Positions 22,601-34,124 of a DNA stretch of 64,000 nucleotides are shown piece after piece. The position numbers and the translations under genes are program-made. A model generated the notes under the pieces. The model was not told where the DNA came from. It did no database searches and saw only the letters and a list, made by a program, of their open reading frames with translations. The stretch comes from Akebia trifoliata (Eukaryota; Streptophyta; Magnoliopsida; Ranunculales; Lardizabalaceae): the NCBI GenBank assembly GCA_017979445.1, contig CM030705.1, positions 15,207,040-15,271,039 of the forward strand, given 5' to 3'. Numbering within the stretch: position 1 is the first letter of the stretch; every line of letters starts with the position of its first letter.

Positions 22601-25600
22601 GACGGTTCAGTTTTTGTCCCCACAATGGCCATTGGCAAAACCCGCAATATCTCTAATACATCCTGTGAACCCACTTCTCAAGTTCTTCTCATAAGAAAAC
22701 CATATCTGGTAAAAATCACCCCTTAAACACAAAGGATACTTTAGTCTGGCAAGTGCATTAGCAACATCATTCATACTTTGACGAGCAAAAAAAGATAATG
22801 CTCATTCTCTAACTCATAATCTTATGTCATTGATACACAATACAAAGTGGGGAAATTTTATTGACATGCCAAGAACCTCTAAGGACCCTCATATTTTTAG
22901 GGGCACCTCTAAAAAAACAAGAAAATTTGAGCACTCCATGATAAAATCAAAACTTCAAAAGAAACAAATTTAAGATTGGCCCGCCCTTAACAGAACACAA
23001 GAGGATGTTTCAATTGTAATTCCCCACACCCCTTTATATGAGAGGGAATTTTTTATTTATACGATGTTAGTTACATGAGACAGATACAAGTAGTTATGAT
23101 GGTTTCTCTTGGAAACCATGATCTATGGAAAGTGGGGAAAGTGTGTACAGTTCAGGAAACTATTTACAAATAAGGGTGAGTGTTATTGAGGATAAAACTA
23201 ACTAACTGAGCAATGATCTAGTGTATTAGATGTAGTAGTGGGTTCTTTAACGCACCCCCGCAAACACAACGGGGTCTTGTGCACGTTGACTTTGGGTCTC
23301 AACAGATTAAATCGCGCCAGTGGAAGAGCCTTTGTAAGGGCATCTACAACTTGATCCTTGGAGGAAAGAAAGCGAACAATAAGATCATTTTTGGCCACCT
23401 TATCTCTAAAAAAATGGAAATCGATTTCCACATGTTTTGTTCTAGCATGAAATACTAGGTTTGCTATTTGGTAGGTTGCACCAATGTTGTCACACCATAG
23501 AGTAGGTGGCTTTGTAAGATGGACACCAAGTTCGTGCAAGAGTGATTGAAGCCAAGTTAGTTCAGCAGCGGCATTTGCGATTGCATGATATTAGGCTTCG
23601 GCACTTGAACGAGAAACAGTGGATTATTTTCGTGAACTTCATGAGATAAGGTCACTTGTGGATTTTCAATCAATTGGGGGGAACCCGCCCAATCGGCATC
23701 GGAGAAAGCAGATATAGTAGATATTGGCCCTCGATTCAATGATAAACCAAACTTGATTGTATATTTTAAATAACGCAAAATCCATTTCACGATAATCCAA
23801 TGTTCTTCAAACGGTTGATGCATAAACTGACAAACTTTGTTTATTGCAAAGGCAACATTGGGCCCTGAGATAGTAATATATTGAAGTGCACTCACAGTGC
23901 TACGGTACAAGGTAGCATCGATTGATGAAGAGGTTGAACCGGGTATTAACTTGGAAATTGTTGAGAGTGGTGTTGAGACAGGTTTAGTTCCATCCATTTT
24001 TGAACGTTGTAAAAGTTCTAGGATATATTTAAGTTGAGATAAAAAAAATGCCATTTGCGCAAGACAAAACTTCTATTCCAAGGAAATAACTTAAGTTCCC
24101 CAAGTTCGTGATTGCAAATTCTTTTCCTAGGCAATGCAAAAGAGATTGAATAGCTTGGGCATTGTTGTCAGTGACTATCATATCATCAATGTAGATGAAT
24201 ATAGAGAAGGATGTCATGTTTTCGCTTAATGAACAAAGAGGGGTTGGTTTTGAATCCAACAAAACCAAGTTGAATTAAAAAGGTACTAAGACGTTAGAAC
24301 CAAACACGAGGCACTTCTTTTAGACCATAGAGACTTTTTTAGTTTACAAACATAGGTAGGAAGAGTAGGTCAATGAATCCAGGGGGCTGCAACATATAAA
24401 CCTCTTCATTTAAGACACCATGCAAGAAATTATTTTTGACGTCAAGTTGACGAACTGGAAAACATTGAGAAATGGCAAGAAAGAGCACCAAGCGAATGGT
24501 AGTTGGTTTTACAACCAGGCTGAATATATCAGAGTAATCGACACCAGGTTGTTGATTGTACCCCTTCGCAACAAGATGAGCCTCATGTCTCTCGATAGAC
24601 CCATTGGCTCGAGTTTTCAATTTAAAAATCCATTTGCAGCCAACAACGTTCATGTGTGGAGAACGAGGAACAAGAGTCCATGTGCCATTGTGAAGAAGAG
24701 CATTGCATTCCTTGGTCATTGCACAACACCAAATGGGGTGTTTGTTTGCCTCCATAAAACACGTTGGTTCCGATGATTGAAGGTATGGAGAGACAATCAA
24801 TGCAATCAAGTATTTGGTGGGGCTAAGAATTTTTTGTGTACAGGTACCATCCATGTTTGTGGTTATCATGGAATGTGTACGGGTTTTAGAAGAAGGTTAC
24901 GTAATTGGTATGGTTGGAGAGGGTGAGATATGTGTTTTAGAGATAAGTGAAGAGGACAGTGGGTTTGGGGAATTACTAGGTGTTGGGTGATGAATATTGG
25001 AGGTGGAGACAAAAGTTGGGGGTAATAAATGAGAAGGATTAGTGGACTGTGGTGGAGGTCCAAGGGTGGGTGGTGATGTAGAATTTGGTAGGGGATCTAG
25101 AATGGAAGAGCATGGAGGATTAATGTTGGGCATTGTAGGAAAGGTTAAAGGGGAAATGATTGCTTTTGACTTGGGTGAACAGGTGAAGAGGCCGCAAAGG
25201 GGAAAACATTTTCATTGAAAATGACATGGCACGCAATATATAATCTTCCACAAACTAGATTAAGGCATTTTTACCCAACATTTGTGAACTATACCCCAAA
25301 AAAATACAAGTCGACCGATAATCCATCTTGTGGTTGTTATAAGGTCGCAAATATGGATAGCAAGCACTACCAAAGATACGAAGCATCTTGTAATCAGGTT
25401 TAGTTCGAAAAGGACGTTCCAATGGTGTTTTATTATTGATAACCGGAAAAGATAATCGGTTGATCAAGAAAATCGCTGTTTCAAAAGAATGATACTAATA
25501 TGTAAAAGGAACCGAAGCGAGGGTCATTAAAGATAGTCCCGTTTCCACAATATGTCAATGCTTGCGCTCTGCAAAGCCATTCTGTTAATGTGTATGAGGG

Positions 25601-28427
25601 TATGAAATTTGGTGTTGAATTCCAAATTTTTCAAGAGCCGAAGAGAGACGACGAAACACCCCCCCCAATTCAGTTTGGAGGGCTTTGATTTTACATCCAA
25701 GTAGATTTTCAACAAGTGATTTAAAACACAAGAATATGGGAAAAACATCAGATTTATGTATAAGAGGAAATATCCAAGTAAATTTACTAAAACCATCTAG
25801 AAAATGAACATAAAACCGATGACCATCCACAGATGCTACTAGTGAAGGACCCCATACATCAGAGAATAAGAGGTCCAAGGTGCATAACTTGTCATAGTAG
25901 AACTATGAAGTTGAAGTCTATGACTCTTCCCTCATTAACAAGCATCACAGATTAAAGAGTCTTTGTTGCGAATAAATGGGAGAGCATTGCAAGCAATAAT
26001 ACGCCGTAATGTGCACATAACGGAATGTCCAAAGCATTGATGTCAATGATCTTCATCTACAAGTTTACCAACTATGGCTACACGATTCCCAATAGTTGGG
26101 ATTTTAGGGAGAACTAACTGATAGAGGTCATGCTTACTCTTTCCTCGGAGAAGGTCATCTCAGATGAGTGGTACTTTATGTAGAAACAATCAGGGTGAAA
26201 CTCAACTGTTATATTGTTATTTTTTGTAAATTGATTGATAGATAATAAACTTTTTTGAATCTGTGGAACATGTAAAATATCATGCATACAAAGGGACCGA
26301 TTAGAAGAAGAAAAAATAGAAGAGCCAACATGAGCAATAGCCAAACTTGAGCCATTTCCCATTTGTATTTTGTCACCACCCACGTAATCAGACTGGAGAG
26401 AAAGGAAAATCAGCATTTATGTGATTTGTAGCACCGAGGTCAAGGTACCATGTATGACGATTATCCCAATTTGTGGCTTGATAAGTAGTTTTGGGATTAT
26501 TATTGCTCGATTGGAAGGTAACATCAAAACGTCTCCAACAATTTGGTGTTGAATGGTTGAGTTTTCTACAAAGTTGATGTGGGTTGCGAGAGCTGGAGTT
26601 TGAGTTGATGCAAATAAAAGAAAATTTATTAGTAGTAGGGGGGGAGTGAAAGGAATGGCGACCACGACCATTATGGAACTAACAGGAACGACCCTGGCCT
26701 TGAAAAGAACGAGTTGATGAAGGTGGTCTAGAAGCAATGTTGGCTAATGGTTCAGGAAAAAGATGATCACCAAGTCTGATTTCTTAGCTTAGGAGAAGTC
26801 CATGGAGGTCAGTTAGAGACATAGAATCTTTTTGAATGGTAACGGAAGTGACAAATGCATAGTAGTATGATGGAAATCCACCTAGAATATAGAGTATCAA
26901 ATCATCATCAACCACAAGCTTTGCAATTGCTGCTAAGTTGTCTGCAAGAGTTTTTGCTTTTTGAAAATATTCGGTGACGAATCAAGTACATTTTTTTATG
27001 GTTTGAAGTTGTAGTCAGAGATTCATTATGTGAGCTTTAGATTGGCCAACATATCTAGTTTCGAGAGTCCATACCTCAAAAGAAGTAGAAAGCCCAACAA
27101 CACAGGGCATGCCACTTTCAGATAATGAAGAAAGGATCCAACTAATGAGGTTTTGATCTAGGTGTAGCCATGCAACATAGTTAGGATTTAGTTCGGTAGA
27201 GGTTGTAGAAATATATTTAGGAGGGCATCGTAGAGTTCCATCAACATAGCCATAGATGTCATAGACATGAAGAATTGGTAGGAATTGGGTACGCCAAATC
27301 AGGTAGCCGTTAGGAGTAAGTTTGATGGAGAGAAAATGATGGAAATGATTAAATGGGGGTGGGAGTGAGTTGAGGTTCAGATGGGTTGATAGAGGTATTT
27401 GAAGGAGAAGAAGAGGAAGACATTTTTCAGATGAAAGGAGGGTATTCTAGTAGATGAAGTGAATTAGAGGGAAGGAAAAAATATGACAAAAATGTTTTGA
27501 ATCTATTTTGCTTCAGGAAGAATTGACACAAGTCAAAAGAGGCTCAGATACCATAATAGAGCACAAGAGGATTTTTCAATTGTACTTCTCCACACCCCTT
27601 TATGTGAGTGGGAATATTTTATTTATACGATGTTAGTTACATGAGACAGATACAAGTAGTTATGATATGGTTTCTCTTGGAAACCATGATCTATGGAAAG
27701 TGAGGAAAGCGTGTACAGTTCAGGAAACTGTTTACAGACAGAGGTGAATGCTATTGAGAATAAAACTAACTAACTAACTGAGCAATGATCCAGTGTATCA
27801 TATGTAGTTTCTTTAACATCCCTTAGACGTTAGTGGTGTGTCTATATAACTTCCCTACAAAGTCTTCAAGGCTATTGTTCTTTCCTAATTGATTTTAGAA
27901 AGTCCCACGTCACCTTACACTATGAAGGGTCAATCAAATTTGACTTTAGAAATTTCTAATGCTCCAAGAATTACTAATCTCCGCTTCTTTAAAGTCACCC
28001 TACTTTCAAGATCTTTTGTTTTATCCATGATTTGAAGATTTACAATGTACCATAGACCAATTAGGGTTCAAATGCAAAACATAAATGAAACAAATCAACC
28101 ATTTCTTACCACATTAGAAAACCTTAAACAAAAATATAAGACCAAAACATATAAAATCGAAATCTTAAAAAAAAAAAATTCAAAGAAGCTGAAACAAATT
28201 AATTAAATAATAAAGAACACAATATAAAGATAGATTGGAGAAATAATCACCCGAGAAAGGATTCTACGTTGCGGCAGCGAAATAAGCCTCCGATTTCGAG
28301 TTCGAATAGGCTGAACTTGTTGAGGAAATCGAATCGAAGTCGAAGAACAGAGCTTCGAAGAAGAAAAATCACTGGAGCTGTTCAAATTAGACGAAGGAAT
28401 TGTCGCTGTTGTTAACGAAATCGCCAT
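17632..28427 (-). CDS. TRXY: thioredoxin Y, chloroplastic (4 exons)
   Basis: Exons on the minus strand: 28251-28427, 18301-18389, 17859-18036, 17632-17697. All introns are GT-AG, and phases add up to 510 nt encoding 169 aa. Exon 1 supplies a Ser-rich plastid transit peptide starting MAISLTTATIPSSN. Exon 2 begins VEAKKQTFSSFDDLL and ends inside the Trp codon of the active site. WCGPC is completed at residues 89-93 across the exon 2/3 junction. The cis-Pro loop ALPTF puts the cis-proline at residue 134. Exon 4 ends IETALNVKQ then TAG. The order of motifs (KINVVKIDTEKYP, RDGKPCDRFEGAL) identifies type Y rather than m, f, x or z. In known plants type Y reduces stromal antioxidant targets such as peroxiredoxin Q. 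All catalytic residues are present. The odd feature is intron 1, 9.86 kb long and full of transposons. Confidence 0.93.
18951..19133. mobile_element. 183 bp hAT MITE with 8 bp TSD
   Basis: CAGAGCCGGACTTAG at the left end is loosely inverted as CTAGCTCCGCCCG at the right end. The flanks carry an exact 8 bp duplication, ACCACAGG, at 18943-18950 and 19134-19141, as expected for hAT transposition. The interior has no coding capacity. Confidence 0.8.
19600..19643. repeat. (CT)n microsatellite
   Basis: About 21 CT units inside the thioredoxin intron; on the transcribed strand this is (GA)n. Confidence 0.9.
20670..21208 (-). mobile_element. complete TRIM retrotransposon (539 bp)
   Basis: LTRs at 20670-20780 (3', 111 bp) and 21097-21208 (5', 112 bp) read TGTTGAGTTTAGTCCCACA at the 5' end and finish in CA. 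The primer-binding site TGGTATCAAGAGCC directly follows the 5' LTR on the minus strand, matching initiator-Met tRNA usage. A polypurine GCAGGGGCA precedes the 3' LTR. The 5 bp duplication ACATG (20665-20669 and 21209-21213) is intact. The 316 bp interior has no gag or pol, so it must be mobilised in trans. Confidence 0.88.
21240..22170 (-). mobile_element. L1-type LINE fragment (ORF2 pieces)
   Basis: Minus-strand frames show L1-like reverse-transcriptase pieces: ISSYQNSFIRV (about 21330-21360) and MDGVLIANELVNAR (about 21270-21315), the hallmark QxxFIxGR / ILDGVLIANE region. Upstream, MKLKALKGQFK (about 22025-22055) matches the linker before the RT. The order is correct for one minus-strand LINE, but frames shift and stops occur. 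The TRIM lies just downstream. Borders uncertain. Confidence 0.55.
22989..23252 (-). repeat. Copia 3' LTR
   Basis: Directly repeats 27555-27819 (for example TTCAGGAAACT and GTTAGTTACATGAGACAGAT), with several substitutions and a short insertion near 23236-23243. The divergence suggests an old insertion. Confidence 0.85.
23253..27423 (-). pseudogene. Copia gag-pol polyprotein, multiply frameshifted
   Basis: The likely start is MSSSSSPSNTS at 27423; the frame is lost within 25 codons and resumes as LTPNGYLIWRTQFL (UBN2-type gag). A knuckle-like HQLCRKLNHSTPNC has His in place of the first Cys. The protease active site reads DLGATNH where Copia has DSG. The integrase core lies about 25585-25880 (LFSDVWGPS). 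RT lies at 23557-24869, with KWIFKLKT, QLDVKNNFLHG and YIDDMI. RNase H lies about 23200-23540. The pieces fall in at least five frames with stops between, so no functional polyprotein can be made. Confidence 0.85.
27541..27553 (-). other. Copia primer-binding site
   Basis: TGGTATCTGAGCC on the minus strand next to the 5' LTR; close to the initiator-Met complement TGGTATCAGAGCC, with one change. Confidence 0.7.
27555..27819 (-). repeat. Copia 5' LTR
   Basis: About 265 bp, TGTTAAAGAA at its 5' end on the minus strand, matching the 3' LTR. It lies about 430 bp from exon 1 of thioredoxin Y and carries its own promoter region in the same direction. Confidence 0.85.
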
Positions 28428-28530
28428 TAGAGATTCTTGAGAGGTCTCTTTGATGGAAACTTTGAAGGAACGATTGAAGAATGAAAGGTTTGCGTGCGAA
28501 GAAATCACTTTGCTTAGCCCGTCTCCTCTG

Positions 28531-28541
28531 TTTTATATTAA
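28531..28541 (-). promoter_or_regulatory. putative TATA box of thioredoxin Y
   Basis: TAATATAAAA on the minus strand, about 104 bp upstream of the ATG at 28427. Confidence 0.45.
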
Positions 28542-28750
28542 AGATTTCTTGCGCGGATAGTAATATAGTACGACTGGACGTATTGTAATATAATACTATT
28601 AATTCGTAAATCGCTATATCTAAAAATCTAACGGCTCAAAATCCGATTGGTATTGTTTGTGGACTTGTCGCCAGTTGTGATGGTAAGATATTGTCGCCCC
28701 CTTCCACACGTGAGTGTCGGGACTCTGTTTTAATTCTTTCAATTTTTATA

Positions 28751-29042
28751 CACAGCTGGCATTTACACCCCAACTTTTACTTATTAGACACTCCGATTAA
28801 AAATAAGGAAAATTTGGAGTGACAATACAAGCTCTCTCTCTTCTTTTTTTTTATTGCTAAATTTCTAATTTTTATTTATTTAAGATTTTATATGAAATTG
28901 TTTGAACAAGTATTATAATGTTGACATATTATAATTTGAGCCAAACCTTAATAATGTTCGAAGTTTTATTGTTTTATTGGTGTGATAAATAATTGATGAA
29001 ATTGGGGAGTAATAAGTAAATGTTGGGGTACCAATAACAGTT
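28751..29042. mobile_element. MITE candidate, ACCCCAAC termini
   Basis: The left end CACCCCAACTTTTACTTATT is inverted at the right end as AATAAGTAAATGTTGGGGTA. The same arm appears unpaired near 37317-37345 and, shortened, near 56490. It starts about 210 bp upstream of the thioredoxin TATA box, so it forms part of the upstream region. Confidence 0.55.
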
Positions 29043-31169
29043 CTCTTCTTTTTTTAGTCAAGCTAAAGATACTCAAGTGATGTGAAATGTGGAAAGACCC
29101 TTGGTTTTTTTTTTCTTATGTATCCAGAGGAAAACAATAGACAATTTTGTGTACATCCCACATCTATTAGTGTCTTTTTCTGAGTCAGTCGGTTTAGTAT
29201 AATCATTCTTCTTCTTCTTCTTTTTTTCAAGGTCTCACCTTCAAAGAATTAAAGGAACCATCTTTTTTACATGACACGTGATCCTTAGTAAATATTTGAG
29301 TTACCCTTATCTTTTTCAAAGGGATGATAAGTTTCTTGACCTTGATTTTTTTCTTTTTAGACTAATGAAAAATGACCTTAAACTCGTTCATTTTTCTTGC
29401 CAAAATCAATCCTCTTCAATCTCTTCGGATGAAAATGATGACGACAACAAAGGCATTTGAAGTCATTTGTCATTAGTCTATAAGATAAGACTAAGGTCAA
29501 AGGGAGTGTGTCATCTATTTGAAAATATATGAAATAACATGTCATGTGAATGAGAGGGTATTTCATTAATTTCTTGGTTTAGGCAAAACTTCAAATGTTT
29601 CAAGCAATGTGTACTCCCATGTAGTTTAGCATGTGACATGTTACTCATTCAATTGATATTTTTCTTTTGAATAATGCTGAAGTGACCTCAGGCTGGAATC
29701 TCACACTGTACTTCTTGACATGAAAATGTATGAGAACCATAGATGCCATCGAGATACAAGTGAAAAAGCATCTATGATTTCTATCCACTTTCACGTTAAG
29801 AAATACAATATGAGGTTCCAAATCAAGGTCACTCCAAGACGACTCTTTCCCTTTTATCTTCAATAGTCCATGTGAAGTTTTGAGATTATGTGGAGTGCTA
29901 AACCCTTTGCATAATGAATCCTGTTCATATCTTTCTCCTTTTCCCAATCCTCCTCCCAACCAAAAAATAAAAATATAAAAAAAAAAAGTTTAAACCTCAC
30001 CAACCAAATCCCAAAATAAAAAATATTAAAAAGTATTCTTAATATAAAAAAATAAAAAAAATAAAAAAATCCCAAAAGAAAAATAAAAAACAAAAAGAAA
30101 GAAAGAATAACATTGCTTAGTATTCTTGACTTAATACAACAGAGATTTTTTGAATGTAAATAAACCTTTTAGATAAAAAGATATTTTAAATTATCATAAA
30201 TGATAAATGTGATAAAAAATAATTATATTATTTTTGTATACGTCATCATTGGTCTCACATATTTTCGATCATGACGTTAGAATGCAATAACAACAGACTC
30301 ATGATCTAGACTCGGTTACATTCCTTCAATGACTATTTAGTACCTCCTATAACTAACCCACACACACACAAAAGCATTCCATACACATGCAATCGAATAT
30401 TTGATCAAATAAAAACATAGAAAATAAACATTAAAAACACTTAACTAAGTAACAAATGGAGCCATATGATCTTACAAAATCCAAGTATTGAAGTGTACAG
30501 TAGCAACAACCACTCTTTGCCTCCCAACCTGATAGTATGATCATATCTCATTGTTTCGTGCCTGTGTTCCCTACAAGTAATATCAAACATGAACTACACC
30601 AATGCATTTTTTATGATTAGCTTTGAAAGCACATGTGGTTGTTATAGGTGTAAAACCAGATAATAAAAGAGGATCAAGTACAATTTTTTTAAAAACCTTT
30701 CTAATTTAACAATTTGTAATCGCATGAATAGGGCAATAGCATCACTAAACCTCTCATGAATAATGCATCGTCAAAATCGGAAGCAACTGCACTCAATTAG
30801 CTTTAAGCATGATCCTACACACCCATCCCCATCTCCAAATTTCAATAGAAATTACATTCAAGAGTTTAAAAGGAAAACATTATTAAAATATCCTCAATTG
30901 AGAAGATCAAACATATCAATTTCTGATCTTGATCTAATAAATCAGTACCAAATTTCAAAATTATAGACAATTTTTCTTAATGATAAAAGAACAATTGAAA
31001 ATTTTCTTAGGAAAATACATTGGTATTAATTTGCAATATCTTCCTTGCACATGTTGCAAAAAATCTTAAAGCATCCCCTCCACTTTTGGTGATCATATTA
31101 GTAACATTTGCAACTTCAGACACAACACTTGAATTCTTTCCTTGAAGCCTATCTCGACAAACACAATGT
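29043..31169. other. gene-free AT-rich interval
   Basis: No supportable gene. 29960-30110 is extremely A-rich, and ORFs here are low-complexity Phe/Leu runs on the minus strand. Confidence 0.6.
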
Positions 31170-31427
31170 GAACCTGTCAAATTTTATAAAATTTGATAGA
31201 CAAAGGAGTTGAATTGGTATCGAATTTTTCATTATCAAATTTTTTTCTTTAACAGACCGAAACTGTCAAATTAATGAAGGATGGGAGAAATTCGACAACT
31301 CTAAGCCGTCAAATCTGGGAATATCTAGAATTTTGATGATCCTAGACCGTCAATATTCAATTTCTAAAATTCATGGGCTTTGGCCCGTCAATTTTTTTTT
31401 GTCTAATTTTCCAATTTTCACGTAGTG
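31170..31427. mobile_element. CACTA-like right terminus, second copy
   Basis: It ends CCAATTTTCACGTAGTG at 31427, which is CACTACGTGAAAATTGG on the other strand. Subterminal repeats of the type CCGTCAAAT / GGCCCGTCAA occur at about 31302, 31350 and 31382. It belongs to the same family as the terminus at 3249. A left end was not found. Confidence 0.45.
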
Positions 31428-32209
31428 AAACCAGCCTTACTTCCACTTATAAAATAACAAAGAAATTATGAGAAAGCTCATATCAGATTGGCTATATATA
31501 CAATCAAAATTACACAATTTGAGGAAGAAAATCTAATTTTTTGAATTTAAATCAAGGAGCATCCTCTCTTTAGTATGGGTTGGAAAGGAATCTAATTAAA
31601 TAAGTCAACATCTTTCAATGTACTTTGTCTAAAAAATTTGCTTTCAATGCAAATATTTTAATTAATTACAAAAGCATATGAAGAAGTACTAAAACAAACA
31701 AAGTCCCTTCTAAATAGGTATTTACAATCTTGTAAAACTATTTGCTAGATGGGATATGAAGTTTTAGTTGTCTTCCTGACCCCTAAAGAGGTTTCACACT
31801 TGGTAGTGGTCAGATTTTTAAGAATTGGTGTGACTAACAAATCAGAGTTGTTCCTTAATTTCTTTTGGACAACATTCTCTTTAAAGGTGGAAAATTTTCC
31901 TTAGTTGTACTTGCACAATTATCTTGATCATTGGGAATTTGAAACATAACTTACCTCTCGGAGGCTATCTCATTGGAAAACTAATCGTTCTCTCTATCTT
32001 CTAAAGGCAATGTCAACTGACCTAGTTAGACTTCCATTATTGCTATGGTTGGATCTGTAATCTCATTAATTTGTGTTTAAATTTCAATTAATAAATGATT
32101 ATTAGTCATTGATTGACAATCATCGAATTCCTCACATAAGTGATTTTGGTTATTAAGGGTATTTTGAAAGAATGGTAGATTTTTTGGAATTGAAATATCC
32201 TCATTTTTG

Positions 32210-34024
32210 AATTGATCAAATTTTCATTCTCCTAAAGATAATGTTAGATGACTCACTTGAGTCTCCATTTTGACTAACGCTTGATCAATGTCTTGTTGTT
32301 GTTGATGAAACTATTGTTGTCATATGAGTTGTTGTTGTTGAGTTAACAACTCAGTCATCAAGGACTCTAATGACAAAGATGGGGGAGATGATAACTATGA
32401 GTGATTGGACGTTAACCCTCACTCTATAACTCTATATTCAAAGAATTGTTAAGAATCATAAAATTATTGAGAATCGTAGAATTGTTGGGGAATTATAGTT
32501 TGATTCATCATCAAAGTGTCGTTCAAATATAAATTCTCATGGTTACCAAAGTGACTATCCTAAGTGAATTTGTTATATCTAGGTATGGTATCCGAGGGAA
32601 ACCAATTATCTTTGTGGTATGGTTGATCGAACGAATTAGATGTCTGTATCCAAAAAGAATTTTGATAATGACGTATATTGGTCTGTGTAGCACGAAGCAT
32701 GGTTAGGCTTGGACAATACTCGAGAGAATGATCATAATTATCGCACAAGACGTACGTGATCCATTATTCTTTCCTAAACTCCATGATAATATAATGTCTA
32801 TTTGATCTCCCTAGATTAAAATTTTTATCTCTATTTTTGCTTATCAAACATTCATACACACATACAATCTAAAAATCACACAAAGAAAAAACTGGACCTA
32901 TGTAGGGTGCTTAACTTTAGACAACTCCTAACTATTTCAAAAGAATAATCTAAGCCTCAAACCCAGTTCTTTGAAATCAAAGTCTGACAGTTCAATCTCC
33001 AGATGAGAGGTGGAACATAATGCTGAGCAATGATACTCTTAAATCACCTTCTCATCTCAAATAGATGTAATTTATTCCTCTAATACAACAGGGTACTGCA
33101 GGACAAGATCTCGCTTAGGCATTGACTCCAATAAAAAAGTGCAATCGATGCAACTTAGATTAGTTTTGCCTATTGAGCTCGATAGAACTTAAAGTCAAGT
33201 CTAATCAATTTTTAGTTAATTTTTTATTGTGAATTCAATTTTTCTAAAATGGCAAAATATCAATGATGAAATCTAATTCTTATTTTATTGTGTCATCCTT
33301 GTAAGGGTGCATTTTTTCCTAAGCGCAATCCAAGTGTAGTGGGATAATCAAACAAAAGTAGTATAAAAATCCACTAGCAGTAGGTTTGTGGGGGGAATGA
33401 GTCTTACCTCCCGTTCTAGATGAGAGATGAACTAATTGAGTCAACTCGAGCCATTGACACCAAATTCAATGTACGAACCCGATAGGCCGAGACAATTACG
33501 TCCCATTGTCATCCTTCCCTTAAACTATTACACTCTGAGTCTTCTCGGATAAAATTTCAAATTTGTAAAATTAAAAACCTATTACAAGTTTAATCTAAAA
33601 AGAAATGAAAATAAGAGGAGTTTTATTTATTTATTCTGTTAAAGAACCAAATCTAGATGGTCAAATAAATTCTCCAACCACGCCATTCCTCTTCAAGTTT
33701 TTTAATTGAAAACAAAAGAAAAATTCAAGTAAAAAATCCAGAAAAAATACTAGTTATTAAATCTCTAGAATCTACAAAAAGTTATTGTCAATATCCGAGA
33801 TGCAAATCTCGAGGTTTAACTATACCTCCCAAGTTGACTAAGGCACCACAATAAAATTCTGATGAAAATTAAAAATATTTTAAGGTTTTGCTCGCGCTTG
33901 ATTCAGAAATCCAATGAATTTTTTAAAAATAAAATAAAATTTTGATTCGTAGAAATCCTAATCAAAATTCTATTAAAAAAAATATTGGATCAAACCATTG
34001 TCCCCAACAATGGCGCCAATTTGT
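32210..34024 (-). mobile_element. Athila-like Gypsy fragment: gag C-terminus and PBS
   Basis: At about 33998-34024 the minus strand reads TTGGCGCCATTGTTGGGGAC, the tRNA-Asp-type primer-binding region of Athila/Tat elements. Downstream, at 32560-32765, a zinc-finger-like CDNYDHSLEYCPS is followed by Asn/Trp-rich sequence. At about 32230-32400, SLESLMTELLTQQQQ leads to METQVSHLTLSL, the conserved gag C-terminus (family: LExQVGQLA). Stops interrupt the frame and no pol remains. The 5' LTR would lie above 34025. Confidence 0.6.
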
Positions 34025-34124
34025 CCAAGCTGTAGTTATGAATCAATAAGAATGATAGAACAAAAATATAAAAACCTTGGCAAGCAAGGCTTAATCCGCA
34101 AAGTCAACACTATCCAATTATCCT

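Larger units (their letters stand above)
22989..27819 (-). mobile_element. decayed Ty1/Copia retrotransposon in thioredoxin intron
   Basis: LTRs of about 264 bp at 22989-23252 (3') and 27555-27819 (5') share most of their sequence; the 5' LTR begins TGTTAAAGAA. A primer-binding-site-like TGGTATCTGAGCC sits just inside the 5' LTR. A polypurine GCGGGGGTG lies beside the 3' LTR. A candidate target duplication, CCCTT, is at 22984-22988 and 27820-27824, one base offset from ideal. The domain order gag, protease, integrase, RT, RNase H is Copia-type. Many frameshifts make it non-autonomous. Confidence 0.88.
18390..28250 (-). other. giant intron 1 of thioredoxin Y
   Basis: Intron bounded by GTGATTATTT at 28250 and TTTGTAG at 18390, 9861 bp. 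It holds an hAT MITE, a (CT)n tract, a TRIM, an L1 fragment and a Copia element. Roughly 4 kb of unassigned AT-rich DNA remains at 18400-18940, 19150-20660 and 27830-28240. The Copia, TRIM and LINE fragments are in the same orientation as the host gene. Confidence 0.85.

Noticed and set aside
24420..24776. 118-codon + strand ORF
   Set aside because: Antisense shadow of the Copia reverse transcriptase.
30360..30375. CRISPR-like or telomeric array from short CACA repeats
   Set aside because: Simple dinucleotide repeat; nothing like a CRISPR array is expected or seen in this plant DNA.
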